A DNA stretch of 64,000 nt from Gemmata palustris (GTDB taxonomy: Bacteria; Planctomycetota; Planctomycetia; Gemmatales; Gemmataceae): positions 3,100,001-3,164,000 of the forward strand of contig NZ_JAGKQQ010000001.1 in NCBI RefSeq assembly GCF_017939745.1, written 5' to 3'. This document shows positions 55,009-63,754 of the stretch, piece after piece. Position 1 is the first letter of the stretch, and the number at the start of each line of letters is the position of its first letter. Below the pieces are notes generated by a model. That model saw nothing but the letters and a program-made list of their open reading frames with translations. It was not told the origin of the DNA and did no database searches. The position numbers and the translations under genes are program-made.

Positions 55009-55050
55009 CGCGCGCGGGCCGTGGATACTCCACGGCCCGCGCGCGTTTTT
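55009..55050 (+). terminator. rho-independent terminator
   Basis: A perfect 16-bp stem (55009-55024 with 55030-55045), a 5-nt loop and TTTTT. It ends the small gene at 54782. Confidence 0.9.
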
Positions 55051-55082
55051 ATGGTGCCCACCGTCTTCACTTTTTCTTGCGA

Positions 55083-55157
55083 CGAGCCGCGACCGCCAGG
55101 GAGCGGGAGGCGCTACTCGGCCCCACAGAACCTCATTGCCCTGGCGGTCGCGGCTCG
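55083..55157. repeat. inverted repeat
   Basis: Perfect 19-bp arms (55083-55101 and 55139-55157) with a 37-nt loop, downstream of the minus-strand gene ending at 55226. Possibly a terminator for that gene; no T-run is evident. Confidence 0.75.
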
Positions 55158-55225
55158 CTTGCCTCAACGTGACCCCGAACCGAGGGCGTGGCCCCTTCCC
55201 TCTGGCCTCGCCCGAAAACACCGGC

Positions 55226-56362
55226 CTACTTCTTTTTGCAATAGCTGATTGAAAGAACTGCGAACGCGGTCGCGAGTTCGGGCAGATTCTCCAGGAACGC
55301 GCCGTTGGAGTTGGCCCAGCTCCCGTTCTCCTTCTGCTTTTTCTTCAGCTCGTCGAACAGTTCCTGGCGCCAGTCGTGTTTGGTCCCCTTCGCGTCGGCG
55401 AACTGGTCCTCGCCGAGCGCGTCCATCGCCTTGGCGAACGTGTGGTAGTAGTAGTACAGGCCCGAGTCCTTCTGCCCCGGGTTCTCGGTCACGCTGTAGT
55501 GCTGGCGCACCCACGTCACCGCGGCCTGGACCCGCTTGTCGTCCTTGCCCACGCCCGCGTACAGGAAGCTCTTGAGGCCCGCGTAGGTCATCCCGCCCTC
55601 GCTCCGCAGCCCGCCCTCGGCGGTGATCTTGGGGCTCTTCGGGTTGTCCGCGTCGGACAGGTTGTAGACGAACCCGCCCTTGTCCGCCTCGCCCGCCTTC
55701 TTCGCGAACGGCAGGTTGTTGAACTCCTCGGTCGCCAGGTTCTGGCTCCGGCTGATGTACACCAGCGCCCGCTTGATGGACGGGTCGTCCTTGCTCACGC
55801 CCGACGCCAACAGCGCCTCGACCATGAAGTGCGTGTTCGACATGTCCGGGCGCCCCTTCGCGTTCGGCTTGTCGTACCCGGCCCCGCCGAAGGCCGCGTC
55901 CTTCTCGGTCAGCCCGTCGGCGAACTGGAGCGACTTCACGTACTTCGCGGCGGCCTCGATCACCTTGTCGTACTTGCCCCCGGCGTTCGCCTCCTTGAAC
56001 GTCATGATGGCCAGGCACGTCATGTAGTTGGACAGCCCCCGGTCGTAGACGCCGCCGTCCTTCTGCACCTTCGATTCGAGGTACTTGAGCCCCTTGGCGA
56101 TGGTCGGGTTGTCGGCCGCGACCCCGTTCTTAACGAGTGCCGAGATAATGAGCGCGGTCAGCCCCGGCTCGCCGGCGCGCGGGCTGGACCCGAAACTGCC
56201 GTCGTCCTTCTGGGCCGTCTTGTAGAACCCCAGCGCCTTATCAACAACGGCCTTCACGTCGTCGGCGCTCGGCGCGGCGAACGTGAAGCGCGGGAACGCG
56301 ACCAGCGCCGCGGGCGCAACGGCAGCAACTTTGAGCCAATCGCGACGGTTCAGTGCGGACAT
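55226..56362 (-). CDS. Tat-exported prenyltransferase/squalene-oxidase repeat protein
   Basis: A 378-residue protein with a Tat signal (LNRRDWLKVAAVAPAALVAF, cleavage after TFAA). The mature part is built of alpha-alpha barrel repeats of the terpene cyclase/prenyltransferase class: TAQKDDGSFGSSPRAGEPGL, KVQKDGGVYDRGLSNYMTCL, GGLRSEGGMTYAGLKSFLYA, QKDSGLYYYYHTFAKAMDAL, KQKENGSWANSNGAF. The DXDD motif of squalene-hopene cyclases is not present, so it is probably a non-cyclase barrel of the type common in planctomycetes. Function unknown. It stands alone. Confidence 0.88.
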   Translation of the reverse strand: MSALNRRDWLKVAAVAPAALVAFPRFTFAAPSADDVKAVVDKALGFYKTAQKDDGSFGSSPRAGEPGLTALIISALVKNGVAADNPTIAKGLKYLESKVQKDGGVYDRGLSNYMTCLAIMTFKEANAGGKYDKVIEAAAKYVKSLQFADGLTEKDAAFGGAGYDKPNAKGRPDMSNTHFMVEALLASGVSKDDPSIKRALVYISRSQNLATEEFNNLPFAKKAGEADKGGFVYNLSDADNPKSPKITAEGGLRSEGGMTYAGLKSFLYAGVGKDDKRVQAAVTWVRQHYSVTENPGQKDSGLYYYYHTFAKAMDALGEDQFADAKGTKHDWRQELFDELKKKQKENGSWANSNGAFLENLPELATAFAVLSISYCKKK

Positions 56363-56558
56363 GCGGAACCTCGAAATTTAGGGAACGGGAGCGCCAGCGA
56401 AATGCAACCGGTGCGCCTGCACTCGTGAGAACGCGCGCACCGGCCCAACGCCAGAGTACGCGCGAATTGCGGCGGGGGGAATGGACAATCCCTGACCAGC
56501 AGGGGTCGATAAGTGACCAGCCCGGAGTGTGGCGATTCGTCTCCCTGTTTTGTGCCTC

Positions 56559-56653
56559 CCATGTGGTCCGCTCGTTCCGCGAGCGGAGTTTGGACCCCGG
56601 CGCGTCAGACACTGCGCGATACCGACCGCTCACGGAGCGCGCGGGCCACACGG
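56559..56653. repeat. imperfect palindrome, repeat family 2
   Basis: Arms of about 30 bp (near 56559-56588 and 56621-56653) with several mismatches. The left arm contains TGGTCCGCTCG and TCCGCGAGCGG, also found in the giant palindrome at 37781-37946, showing the two belong to one family. It lies upstream of the 55226-56362 gene and downstream of the 56708 gene. Confidence 0.7.
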
Positions 56654-56707
56654 AAAACCGCCGAGTCTGATTTGGCGGCACGACCTCTACAAAAGGCCCC
56701 ACACACA

Positions 56708-57346
56708 TCAAGGCTTGTTCTTGAAGCGCGGGAGCAGCATCGCGGGTTTCTCGGGCACGTCGACCACCGCGTCGGTGGGTACTTTTTCGGGCATCTCGAA
56801 CCCGGCATCTAGCGCGAACGACTCATCGAAGAACGTCGAAGGAAGGGTCGCGGCCGATGTCACTTTCTTCCCGTCGGTCAGTTTCTTGCGCGCGCCGTCC
56901 CACCGGTGGAGCCAGAGCGCGCTGAGGACCGCGTCCGCGCCGCCGTGGTCGGTCGCGACGATTCGCACCTTCTTCGCGGGGTCGAGAACCAGAACGATCG
57001 GTTGCCCCTGGTACTGGGCCGCTTCCTTCCCGCGCGTGTCGGTGCTGGCGCGATGGTCGTCGTCCACGAACATCTTCTTCCCACCCTGGGTCACTTCGAG
57101 ATCGTCGTCCACCACGATCAGGTCCGTCGGTTTCGGCCCGCCCGAGAGCACGTACTGATCGCGTTTGAGCCGGAACGTCTTGGTGAACTCGTAGCGGTCT
57201 TCGCCCCGCGCCGCCTCACCAGACCCGCCGAGAACGTATTGCCCGGCGGGGAACGCCGCGGGCGTCCGCGTGTCCGGTGGGACCGGTGCGGCGACCAGCG
57301 CCCCCACCACAAGCACGACCGCGCCCGTCGTCAGGTACCGCTCCAT
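56708..57346 (-). CDS. hypothetical secreted protein
   Basis: A 212-residue protein. ATG 57346 gives MERYLTTGAVVLVVGALVAA, a signal peptide or anchor ending in AAPVPP. The mature domain is mostly beta-strand (YEFTKTFRLKRDQYVLSGG; PTDLIVVDDDLEVTQGGKKM; PIVLVLDPAKKVRIVATDHG) with an Asp-rich turn VDDDHRAS. It ends KPAMLLPRFKNKP. No known family. Divergent from the LysR gene. Confidence 0.68.
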   Translation of the reverse strand: MERYLTTGAVVLVVGALVAAPVPPDTRTPAAFPAGQYVLGGSGEAARGEDRYEFTKTFRLKRDQYVLSGGPKPTDLIVVDDDLEVTQGGKKMFVDDDHRASTDTRGKEAAQYQGQPIVLVLDPAKKVRIVATDHGGADAVLSALWLHRWDGARKKLTDGKKVTSAATLPSTFFDESFALDAGFEMPEKVPTDAVVDVPEKPAMLLPRFKNKP

Positions 57347-57490
57347 GTTCGCTCCTCTAAAGCTCGACCGCGCCCCCGCCCCGTGCGACGGCGCCGGCCG
57401 TTGATGAACCATAGCCGCTTGTACTGACAACAGAATGTGGTAAAAATTGAATCTTAAACAGTAGAGTGTTGTTTAACCCGGAGCGCGCCA

Positions 57491-58408
57491 GTGGCCGATC
57501 AGCTCCCGTCCGTTTCGACCGATCAGGTCGCGGCCCTCGTGGAGTTGGCCCGAGCGGGGAGCCTGCGGGCCGCGGCCACCGGGCTGCACATCACCGAACA
57601 GGGGCTGCGGAACCGGCTCGTCGCGCTGGAAGGGCTGCTCAAGGTGTCGCTGTACCACAAGCAGCGCGGCCCGCGGCGCCGGTCCCCGCTCACGCCACAG
57701 GGCGAACAGTTCCTCCCGCGCGCGACCGCGTTCCTGGAGAGCGCCCGGCGCCTCGGCGGGGGCGAATCGACCGGCCCACAGGAAGTCCACGTCGCGGCGA
57801 CACAGTACCTCACGCTCTACGCGATGCTCGACGCGATCCGCCGGTTCCACCGCACGTTCCCGGCGATCCGCGTGCGCCTGAGTACGCGGACCGAGCGCGA
57901 CATCGAGGACGCGCTGCTCCGCGACCCGGACCTCGCGTTCGGCGTGGCCGCGCCCTACGAGGGCGGCGCGGGCCTCGACTACCGGCACCTGTTCTCGCTC
58001 GATTGGGGGCTCATCGCGCCCCCGCGCCACCCGCTCCTCAAGAAGCGCGGGCTGACCCTGGCGGACCTGGTGGGCGTACCGCTGATCGTGTTCGAGCGCG
58101 GATCGACCGGCCGACAGCACGTGTTGAACGCCTTCTACCGATTGGGCCTGAGTCCCCGCGTCGATATGGAGGCCACCACAACTGGTATCGTGGTGAAGAT
58201 GGTGGAAGCGGGATTGGGCGTGTCACTGGTTCCACTGATGCCCAACGGCGCGGTGACGAGCGGCGTGAAGGTCGGCGTGCGAAAGTTGCCCGGCCAGATC
58301 GACCCGATCCACTCGGGCATACTGATTCGACGCGGCGAAACCCCGCCGCCCGCCGCGGAAGCGTTCATCCAGTTCCTGAAGCCCACAGGCACCGCGGCAC
58401 CGGGATGA
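57491..58408 (+). CDS. LysR family transcriptional regulator
   Basis: A 305-residue LysR-type regulator. The N-terminal winged helix (PF00126; VSTDQVAALVELARAGSLRA, then HITEQGLRNRLVALEGLL) has Gln-Gly where the usual SQPAVS recognition helix stands. A substrate-binding domain (PF03466; EVHVAATQYLTLYAMLDAIR; RVRLSTRTERDIEDALLRDP; VKMVEAGLGVSLVPL) follows. Start is GTG 57491. CysB/Cbl-like members have a similar layout, but the ligand cannot be named. The divergent gene at 56708-57346 is the only nearby candidate target. Confidence 0.9.
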   Translation: MADQLPSVSTDQVAALVELARAGSLRAAATGLHITEQGLRNRLVALEGLLKVSLYHKQRGPRRRSPLTPQGEQFLPRATAFLESARRLGGGESTGPQEVHVAATQYLTLYAMLDAIRRFHRTFPAIRVRLSTRTERDIEDALLRDPDLAFGVAAPYEGGAGLDYRHLFSLDWGLIAPPRHPLLKKRGLTLADLVGVPLIVFERGSTGRQHVLNAFYRLGLSPRVDMEATTTGIVVKMVEAGLGVSLVPLMPNGAVTSGVKVGVRKLPGQIDPIHSGILIRRGETPPPAAEAFIQFLKPTGTAAPG

Positions 58409-58615
58409 AATTCCGGAGCCGCACAACCAGACCGCACTCGACCCAAATAGAATTCGGCGCCGAAATGAAAACGCGGGAATTCGCACGCGGCGCCGAAACG
58501 CGCACTAGGCTTGCAACGGCCACACATCGTCCCGGCCCGGAGCGTTCAGTTTCCCGGTCGTCTGCTCAGTCCACACGTCGCCCCTACTCGTCCGCGTCAC
58601 ACGCGGAGGTGCGCG

Positions 58616-61369
58616 GTGCCCCGTTCGACCCAAACCCGAGACCGCGACGACAGCAGCGCTCGCGCGTTCGCCGAGGAAATCGGCACCAGCCACATGAGCA
58701 CGCCCCCGCCCGTGCTCGCCCCACACGACGCGACCGACTGCGTGTGCTTCGTGGGCCACGAGCCCGAGTCCGGCGACTCCGCCGAGCTCTCGGGGCTGTT
58801 CTCCGACGACCCGTACCCGCGCGTCGGCTCGCACCTGCTGCACTTCGAGATCGTCGAAGAGTTGGGGCGCGGGGCGTTCGCGCGCGTGTACCTCGCGCGC
58901 CAGGAGTCGCTCGCGAACCGGCTCGTCGCGCTGAAGGTCACGCTCATCTGGACCGCCGAGCCGCAGACGCTCGCCAAGCTCCGGCACACGAACATCATCC
59001 CGGTGTACTCGGTCCACGAAGCGGGCCGGTTCCAGGTGGTGTGCATGCCGTTCCTGGGGCGCCACACGCTGGCCCGGGTGCTCGCCGACCTGCCCGACAC
59101 GATCCCGACCTCCGCCCGCGCGCTGTTCGACCAGCTCCCCGGTGCGCGCGAGCACGAGCGGAACCGCGCGGGTTACGCGGACGGGTGCCTGTGGGTGATC
59201 GGCCAGCTCGCGGCCGGGCTGACCCACGCCCACCGCGCCGGCACCCTCCACCGCGACCTGAAGCCCGGGAACGTGCTGCTCACCGACGACGGCACGCCGA
59301 TGATCCTCGACTTCAACGTGGCGACCTCGACCGACGGCACCGATGTGGCCTCGAGTTCGGTCGGCGGGACGTTCCCGTACATGGCCCCCGAGCACCTGCG
59401 GGCCTTTGCCGGCGAGCCGGCCGTCGTGGACGCGCGCAGCGACCTCTTCTCGCTCGGCGTGATGCTCTACCAGATGCTCACGCGGGAACTCCCCTTCCCC
59501 CACGTTTCGCTTCCGAACAAGCAGGACACGGTGCGCCGGCAGATCGCCGTTCAGTCGCTCCCGCCGGTCCCGGTGCGCGAGCGGAACCCGGCCGTCACGC
59601 CCGCGGTCGCGGCGCTCGTCGGGAAGCTCCTCGACCCGGACCCCGCGCGCCGGTACCAGAGCGCGGCGGACCTGCGGGAAGACGTCACCCGGCACCTCGC
59701 GGACCTCCCGCTGCGCTTCGCCCCAGAACCCTCGGTCCGCGAGCGCGCCCGGAAGTGGCGCCGGCGGAACCCGCGCCCCGCGACCGCGCTAATGGTCACG
59801 GCCGCGGCGCTGGTGCTGTTCGTGCTGCCCGCGTCCGTCGCCGCGGTCCGGCAAACGCAGATCGCTTCGCGCGCGAAAGAAGTGCAGCGCGCGGAGGCAC
59901 TGGTCGCGGCCGACGACGCCGTGAGCGCGCTCCACACCGCGGCCGTGGAACTCGGTTCCCGCACCGATCCCGCCCTGCGCGACCGCGGGTTGTTTGAAGC
60001 GCGCAAGGTGGTCGCGCAGTACGCGGTCACCGAAGACCCGAAGTGGGACCGGCGCCCGCAGTTCGTGCTCCTCGATACCGGGCGCCGCTTGGAACTGAAG
60101 AAGGCACTGGCAGAAATGCTTGTGCTGATGACGCGCGTCGAGGCCGAGGCCGGTGGGTACTCGCGCGCCGCGATCGAGGCCGGGCTGCGATGGAACGCCG
60201 CCGCGGACCAGTTGTTTACACCGGAGGACCGGCCGGGCGTCCTCGACCGGCACCGCACGGAACTCGAAGCCCGGCGCGACGGCCGACCCGTTCCGCCGTT
60301 CCGCGCCGCACCGGTCACCGCGCGCGACCCGGACCTCCAGTTCGACGGGCTCGACCTCGCGGCCACGGACCGCTACCGCGAAGCGCTCCCGCTCCTCGCG
60401 CGGTTCTGCGACCGCAACCCGGCGCACTTCCGGGCGTGGTTCGCGCGCGGGATGTGCCACGACGCGCTCGGCCAACCGGCCGACGCCGCGACCGCGTTCA
60501 GCGTGTGCCTCGCGCTCGTGCCGGACTTCCCGCTCGCGCTCGCGAACCGCGGCATCGCCCGGCTGAAACAGAAGCGCTACCAGGAAGCCGAAGCCGATTT
60601 CACCCGCGCGCTCGAACTCAAGCCGGACTGGACCGTTGTGCTCGTGAACCGCGGGCTCGCGCGCGAGGGGCTGAAGCAGTACAAGGGCGCCGAGACCGAC
60701 TTCACCTCCGCACTGGCGGCCCCGGCCGCCCCCACGCGGGTGCTGTTCCTCCGGGCGCGCGTGCGCTTCGCGGACAACGACCCCGCGGGCGCGAGTGCGG
60801 ACCGCGCGGAGGGACTGAAGCGCGAACCGAGCGACCCGATCAGTTGGGCCACGCGCGGGCGCCACCGAATGGCGAAAGACCCGCGGGCCGCGCTCGCGGA
60901 CTTCGACGCCGCACTGAAACACGCACCCGCGATGCGAGAGGCCCTGCTCGATAAGGCCATCGTGCTCGCCGACCACCTGCACCGCGAAGCGGACGCCGTC
61001 CCGCTCCTGGACCGACTGCTCGACCTGTACCCGGACCACACCGAGGGGCGCGCCGGGCGCGGGGTGTACCTCGCGCGGTTGGGGCGCGCGCCCGAGGCCC
61101 GCGCGGACGCGACCGCGGTGCTCGCGGCGGAGCCCACCGCGTACCGCAAGTACCAGATGGCCGGGTTACACGCCCAGCTCGCGAAACACGTCCCGCGCGG
61201 TCCCGATCGCGCGGAAGCACTGAGGCTCCTCGCGCTCGCACTGCGCGCCGGATTCGACGACATGAAACTCCTGGCGACGGACACCGACCTCGACCCGATC
61301 CGCAACGACCCCGAGTTCCAGCGCCTCCTCCGCGCGGTGAGTCACGTTGTCCCGGGCGCTGCGAAATAG
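58616..61369 (+). CDS. Ser/Thr protein kinase with TPR domain
   Basis: A 917-residue protein. GTG 58616 is chosen because GGAGGT sits 6 nt upstream; an internal ATG at 58694 is less well placed. The kinase domain (about 75-370) has GRGAFARVYLA, ALKV (K107), HRDLKPGN (D214), DFN in place of DFG, and YMAPEHL. One membrane helix (about 390-415; ALMVTAAALVLFVLPASVAA) separates it from an extracytoplasmic C-terminal half containing TPR repeats (RFCDRNPAHFRAWFARGMCH; ALANRGIARLKQKRYQEAEA; ADFTRALELKPDW). This is a typical planctomycete kinase-TPR receptor. DFN may alter metal binding, but the catalytic residues are kept. Confidence 0.93.
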   Translation: MPRSTQTRDRDDSSARAFAEEIGTSHMSTPPPVLAPHDATDCVCFVGHEPESGDSAELSGLFSDDPYPRVGSHLLHFEIVEELGRGAFARVYLARQESLANRLVALKVTLIWTAEPQTLAKLRHTNIIPVYSVHEAGRFQVVCMPFLGRHTLARVLADLPDTIPTSARALFDQLPGAREHERNRAGYADGCLWVIGQLAAGLTHAHRAGTLHRDLKPGNVLLTDDGTPMILDFNVATSTDGTDVASSSVGGTFPYMAPEHLRAFAGEPAVVDARSDLFSLGVMLYQMLTRELPFPHVSLPNKQDTVRRQIAVQSLPPVPVRERNPAVTPAVAALVGKLLDPDPARRYQSAADLREDVTRHLADLPLRFAPEPSVRERARKWRRRNPRPATALMVTAAALVLFVLPASVAAVRQTQIASRAKEVQRAEALVAADDAVSALHTAAVELGSRTDPALRDRGLFEARKVVAQYAVTEDPKWDRRPQFVLLDTGRRLELKKALAEMLVLMTRVEAEAGGYSRAAIEAGLRWNAAADQLFTPEDRPGVLDRHRTELEARRDGRPVPPFRAAPVTARDPDLQFDGLDLAATDRYREALPLLARFCDRNPAHFRAWFARGMCHDALGQPADAATAFSVCLALVPDFPLALANRGIARLKQKRYQEAEADFTRALELKPDWTVVLVNRGLAREGLKQYKGAETDFTSALAAPAAPTRVLFLRARVRFADNDPAGASADRAEGLKREPSDPISWATRGRHRMAKDPRAALADFDAALKHAPAMREALLDKAIVLADHLHREADAVPLLDRLLDLYPDHTEGRAGRGVYLARLGRAPEARADATAVLAAEPTAYRKYQMAGLHAQLAKHVPRGPDRAEALRLLALALRAGFDDMKLLATDTDLDPIRNDPEFQRLLRAVSHVVPGAAK

Positions 61370-61610
61370 CTCACTCGGCGCGACGTCCGGCCGCTCGGGC
61401 ATTCGATCTCGAAGCCACTTTCCCATCCTCCAAAAGCTCCCGCGCCGAATTAGCATCATTTCGCGGCCTGAATAAGAACACGACACTGTCAATTATCCGG
61501 ACACTCGTGTGCTGCGAAAGCCGTCACTTCCTTGCAACATGAATAATCGGAACTAGCGTTTCATACCGGATGGTCCCTACCTCCTCCCCCCGCCAGAGGA
61601 GCCCGAGTCG

Positions 61611-63482
61611 ATGCCCGCCCCCCTTCTGCAAGTGGAAGCACTCGAAGCTCGCGACGTCCCCGCAACGTTCGGCACTCCGTGGCCGGACGGCGAGCGCGTC
61701 ACGCTCAGTTTCGCGCCCGATGGCGCGCTCATCGGCTCGTCCGCGTCCGACTTGTTCGCGGAACTCGGGCCGGATGCGCGGCTCGCGGTCCTGCGCGCGT
61801 TCCAGGCGTGGGCGGTTCACGCGGACGTGAACATCGGCCTCGTGCCCGATTCGGGCGCGGCCTTTGGTACCGGAGGCGCGATCCAGGGCGATCCGCGGTT
61901 CGGTGATGTCCGCGTGGGCGGCCGAGCGCTCGCCGGAGACGTGTTGGCGATCACGGCTCCGTACAACTTGTACGACAACTATTCCGGCGATCTGGTGGTG
62001 AACACCGCCGCGCCGTTCGGCCTGAGCGGGTACGACCTGTACACCGCGCTGCTCCAGGAATCCGTCCACGCGCTGGGCGTCGGTAACAGCCCCGACCCCG
62101 CGTCCGTGATGTACGAGTTCTATAGCGGCGTTCGGGCCGGGCCGTCCGCGGGCGACATTGCATCCATTCAGGCGCTCTACGGGGCGCGCCAACCCGACCA
62201 GTACGAAGGGTTGGGGGGTAACGACACTTTCGCCGCGGCCACCCGCTACCGCTCCGACGTCACTGCGGACCTCACGACGACCGGCGATGTCGACGTCTAC
62301 AAGTTCACCGCCGGCGTGCTCACGCAGAGCGTGACCGTGAGCCTTCGCGCCGCGGGCCTGAGCCTACTCACGGCGCGGGTCGAGGTGCTCGATGCTTCGG
62401 GGCGCGTGTTGGCGTCGCGGGCCGTAACCGACCCGCTGGCCAATGACATCACGTTGTCGCTGGGCGGGCTCCGCGCGGGGGCAACGTACTACGTCCGCGT
62501 ATCAGGCGCGGGTGGCGAGTTCGGTGTCGGCTCCTACGCGATCCAGATCAAGCAATCGTCGCTGCTCACTCAAGTCACCGACTTGGTGGGGAACTTGCTC
62601 GAAGAGACCGGGCTGAACGACACACTGTTCACCGCAACGAGCCTTTTGAGCAAGACGCTCTCCCCCGGCCCACAGACCGAGTACGGCACGCGGGCCGCGT
62701 TTGGTTCGCCCGCGGACGCGGACTATTACCGGCTCACGGTCCCGGGTTCGGTTTCCGACGGCCCCGTCAATCTGCTGGTCACGGTATGGGGCGCGGACGG
62801 GCGTGTACTGAATCCCTGGATCGAAGTGCGCGACGCCACGGGGGGCGTGTTCGCCGCCCAGGTGACCTCCGCCAACGGGAACACGACGACGCTGCAAGTG
62901 ACCGGGCTGAAAGCCGGGGCGACGTACTTCGTGAAGACGTTTTCCGACAGCGGGAGCGTGGGCGAGTACACCTTCGCGGCCGATGTTCGACCGGACGTCG
63001 TCACCGTGCCGGAACTGGCGTCCGGTACGGTGGGTGCGGCAACGGCTGCGACCACTGAGTTCAGCCTGGAGCAAACGAGCCAGGTTCACCTGGTGCTCAG
63101 CGCGACCGGCGCGCACGGTACGGCCGAGGCCGTTGTCACGAACGAAGCCGGGGACGTGGTCGGACGGTTCACTGCGGCCGCCGGGCGCGGGCGCTCGCTG
63201 GACCTGTACCTCGCCGCGGGCAAGTACACGGTCACCGTGCGCTCGGTCGGAGGGGATATGCTGGGCTTCCAGTTGGGGCTCGCGATCGTGACCGACCCGG
63301 TCGGCGCGCAGCCCGAAGACCCGACCGGTACACCCGCCCCCACAACGCCCCCACCACCGACTTCGCCACCGGTCCCACCGCCGAGCGAACCGCCACCACC
63401 AACAAACCCGACACCACCCCCACCGAGCGAACCGCCCCCGCCGCTCCCGCCCGATCCCGAAGACCCGGCCCAGTGGGGCTGA
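61611..63482 (+). CDS. surface protein with degenerate matrixin-like domain
   Basis: A 623-residue exported protein. It begins LLQVEALEARDVPATF, the N-terminal VEALE-R-PA motif common in Gemmata extracellular proteins, without a classical hydrophobic signal peptide. Residues about 20-195 resemble matrixin metalloproteases (PF00413), but the zinc site HExGHxLGLxHS reads QESVHALGVGNS (Q149, H153, N159), so two of three His are lost. Then come two or three beta-sandwich repeats of the pre-peptidase type (GNDTFAAATRYR, GDVDVYKFTAG; PADADYYRLTVPG) and a Pro-rich tail (about 570-623). Probably a structural surface protein rather than an active protease. Confidence 0.87.
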   Translation: MPAPLLQVEALEARDVPATFGTPWPDGERVTLSFAPDGALIGSSASDLFAELGPDARLAVLRAFQAWAVHADVNIGLVPDSGAAFGTGGAIQGDPRFGDVRVGGRALAGDVLAITAPYNLYDNYSGDLVVNTAAPFGLSGYDLYTALLQESVHALGVGNSPDPASVMYEFYSGVRAGPSAGDIASIQALYGARQPDQYEGLGGNDTFAAATRYRSDVTADLTTTGDVDVYKFTAGVLTQSVTVSLRAAGLSLLTARVEVLDASGRVLASRAVTDPLANDITLSLGGLRAGATYYVRVSGAGGEFGVGSYAIQIKQSSLLTQVTDLVGNLLEETGLNDTLFTATSLLSKTLSPGPQTEYGTRAAFGSPADADYYRLTVPGSVSDGPVNLLVTVWGADGRVLNPWIEVRDATGGVFAAQVTSANGNTTTLQVTGLKAGATYFVKTFSDSGSVGEYTFAADVRPDVVTVPELASGTVGAATAATTEFSLEQTSQVHLVLSATGAHGTAEAVVTNEAGDVVGRFTAAAGRGRSLDLYLAAGKYTVTVRSVGGDMLGFQLGLAIVTDPVGAQPEDPTGTPAPTTPPPPTSPPVPPPSEPPPPTNPTPPPPSEPPPPLPPDPEDPAQWG

Positions 63483-63508
63483 AAGCGAACCGGGGGTTAT
63501 TGAGATGC

Positions 63509-63557
63509 GGCGTGAGTCGCGCTGGAGGAGCCTGAACCCCTCGGCGCGACTCACGCC
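63509..63557 (+). terminator. hairpin downstream of 61611 gene
   Basis: Perfect 14-bp arms (63509-63522 and 63544-63557) with a 21-nt loop, 27 bp after the stop. There is no long T-run; probable terminator. Confidence 0.6.
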
Positions 63558-63754
63558 CGAATGCTGGTAATTTGCCTTTAGTTTTGTGGTACCGACAACG
63601 CCATCACGTGAGACGTCCCGGGCTTCCGCCCCCGCGCGAAAAATAAAGTCGCGTCATTTCGGCGGCCCCATTGCGCCGGTTTCGTGCTAGGTAGAGTTGG
63701 AACGGTCCGCTCCGTGGACCGCTGATCTACCCCCACGCCCCGGCGATCGCCCAC

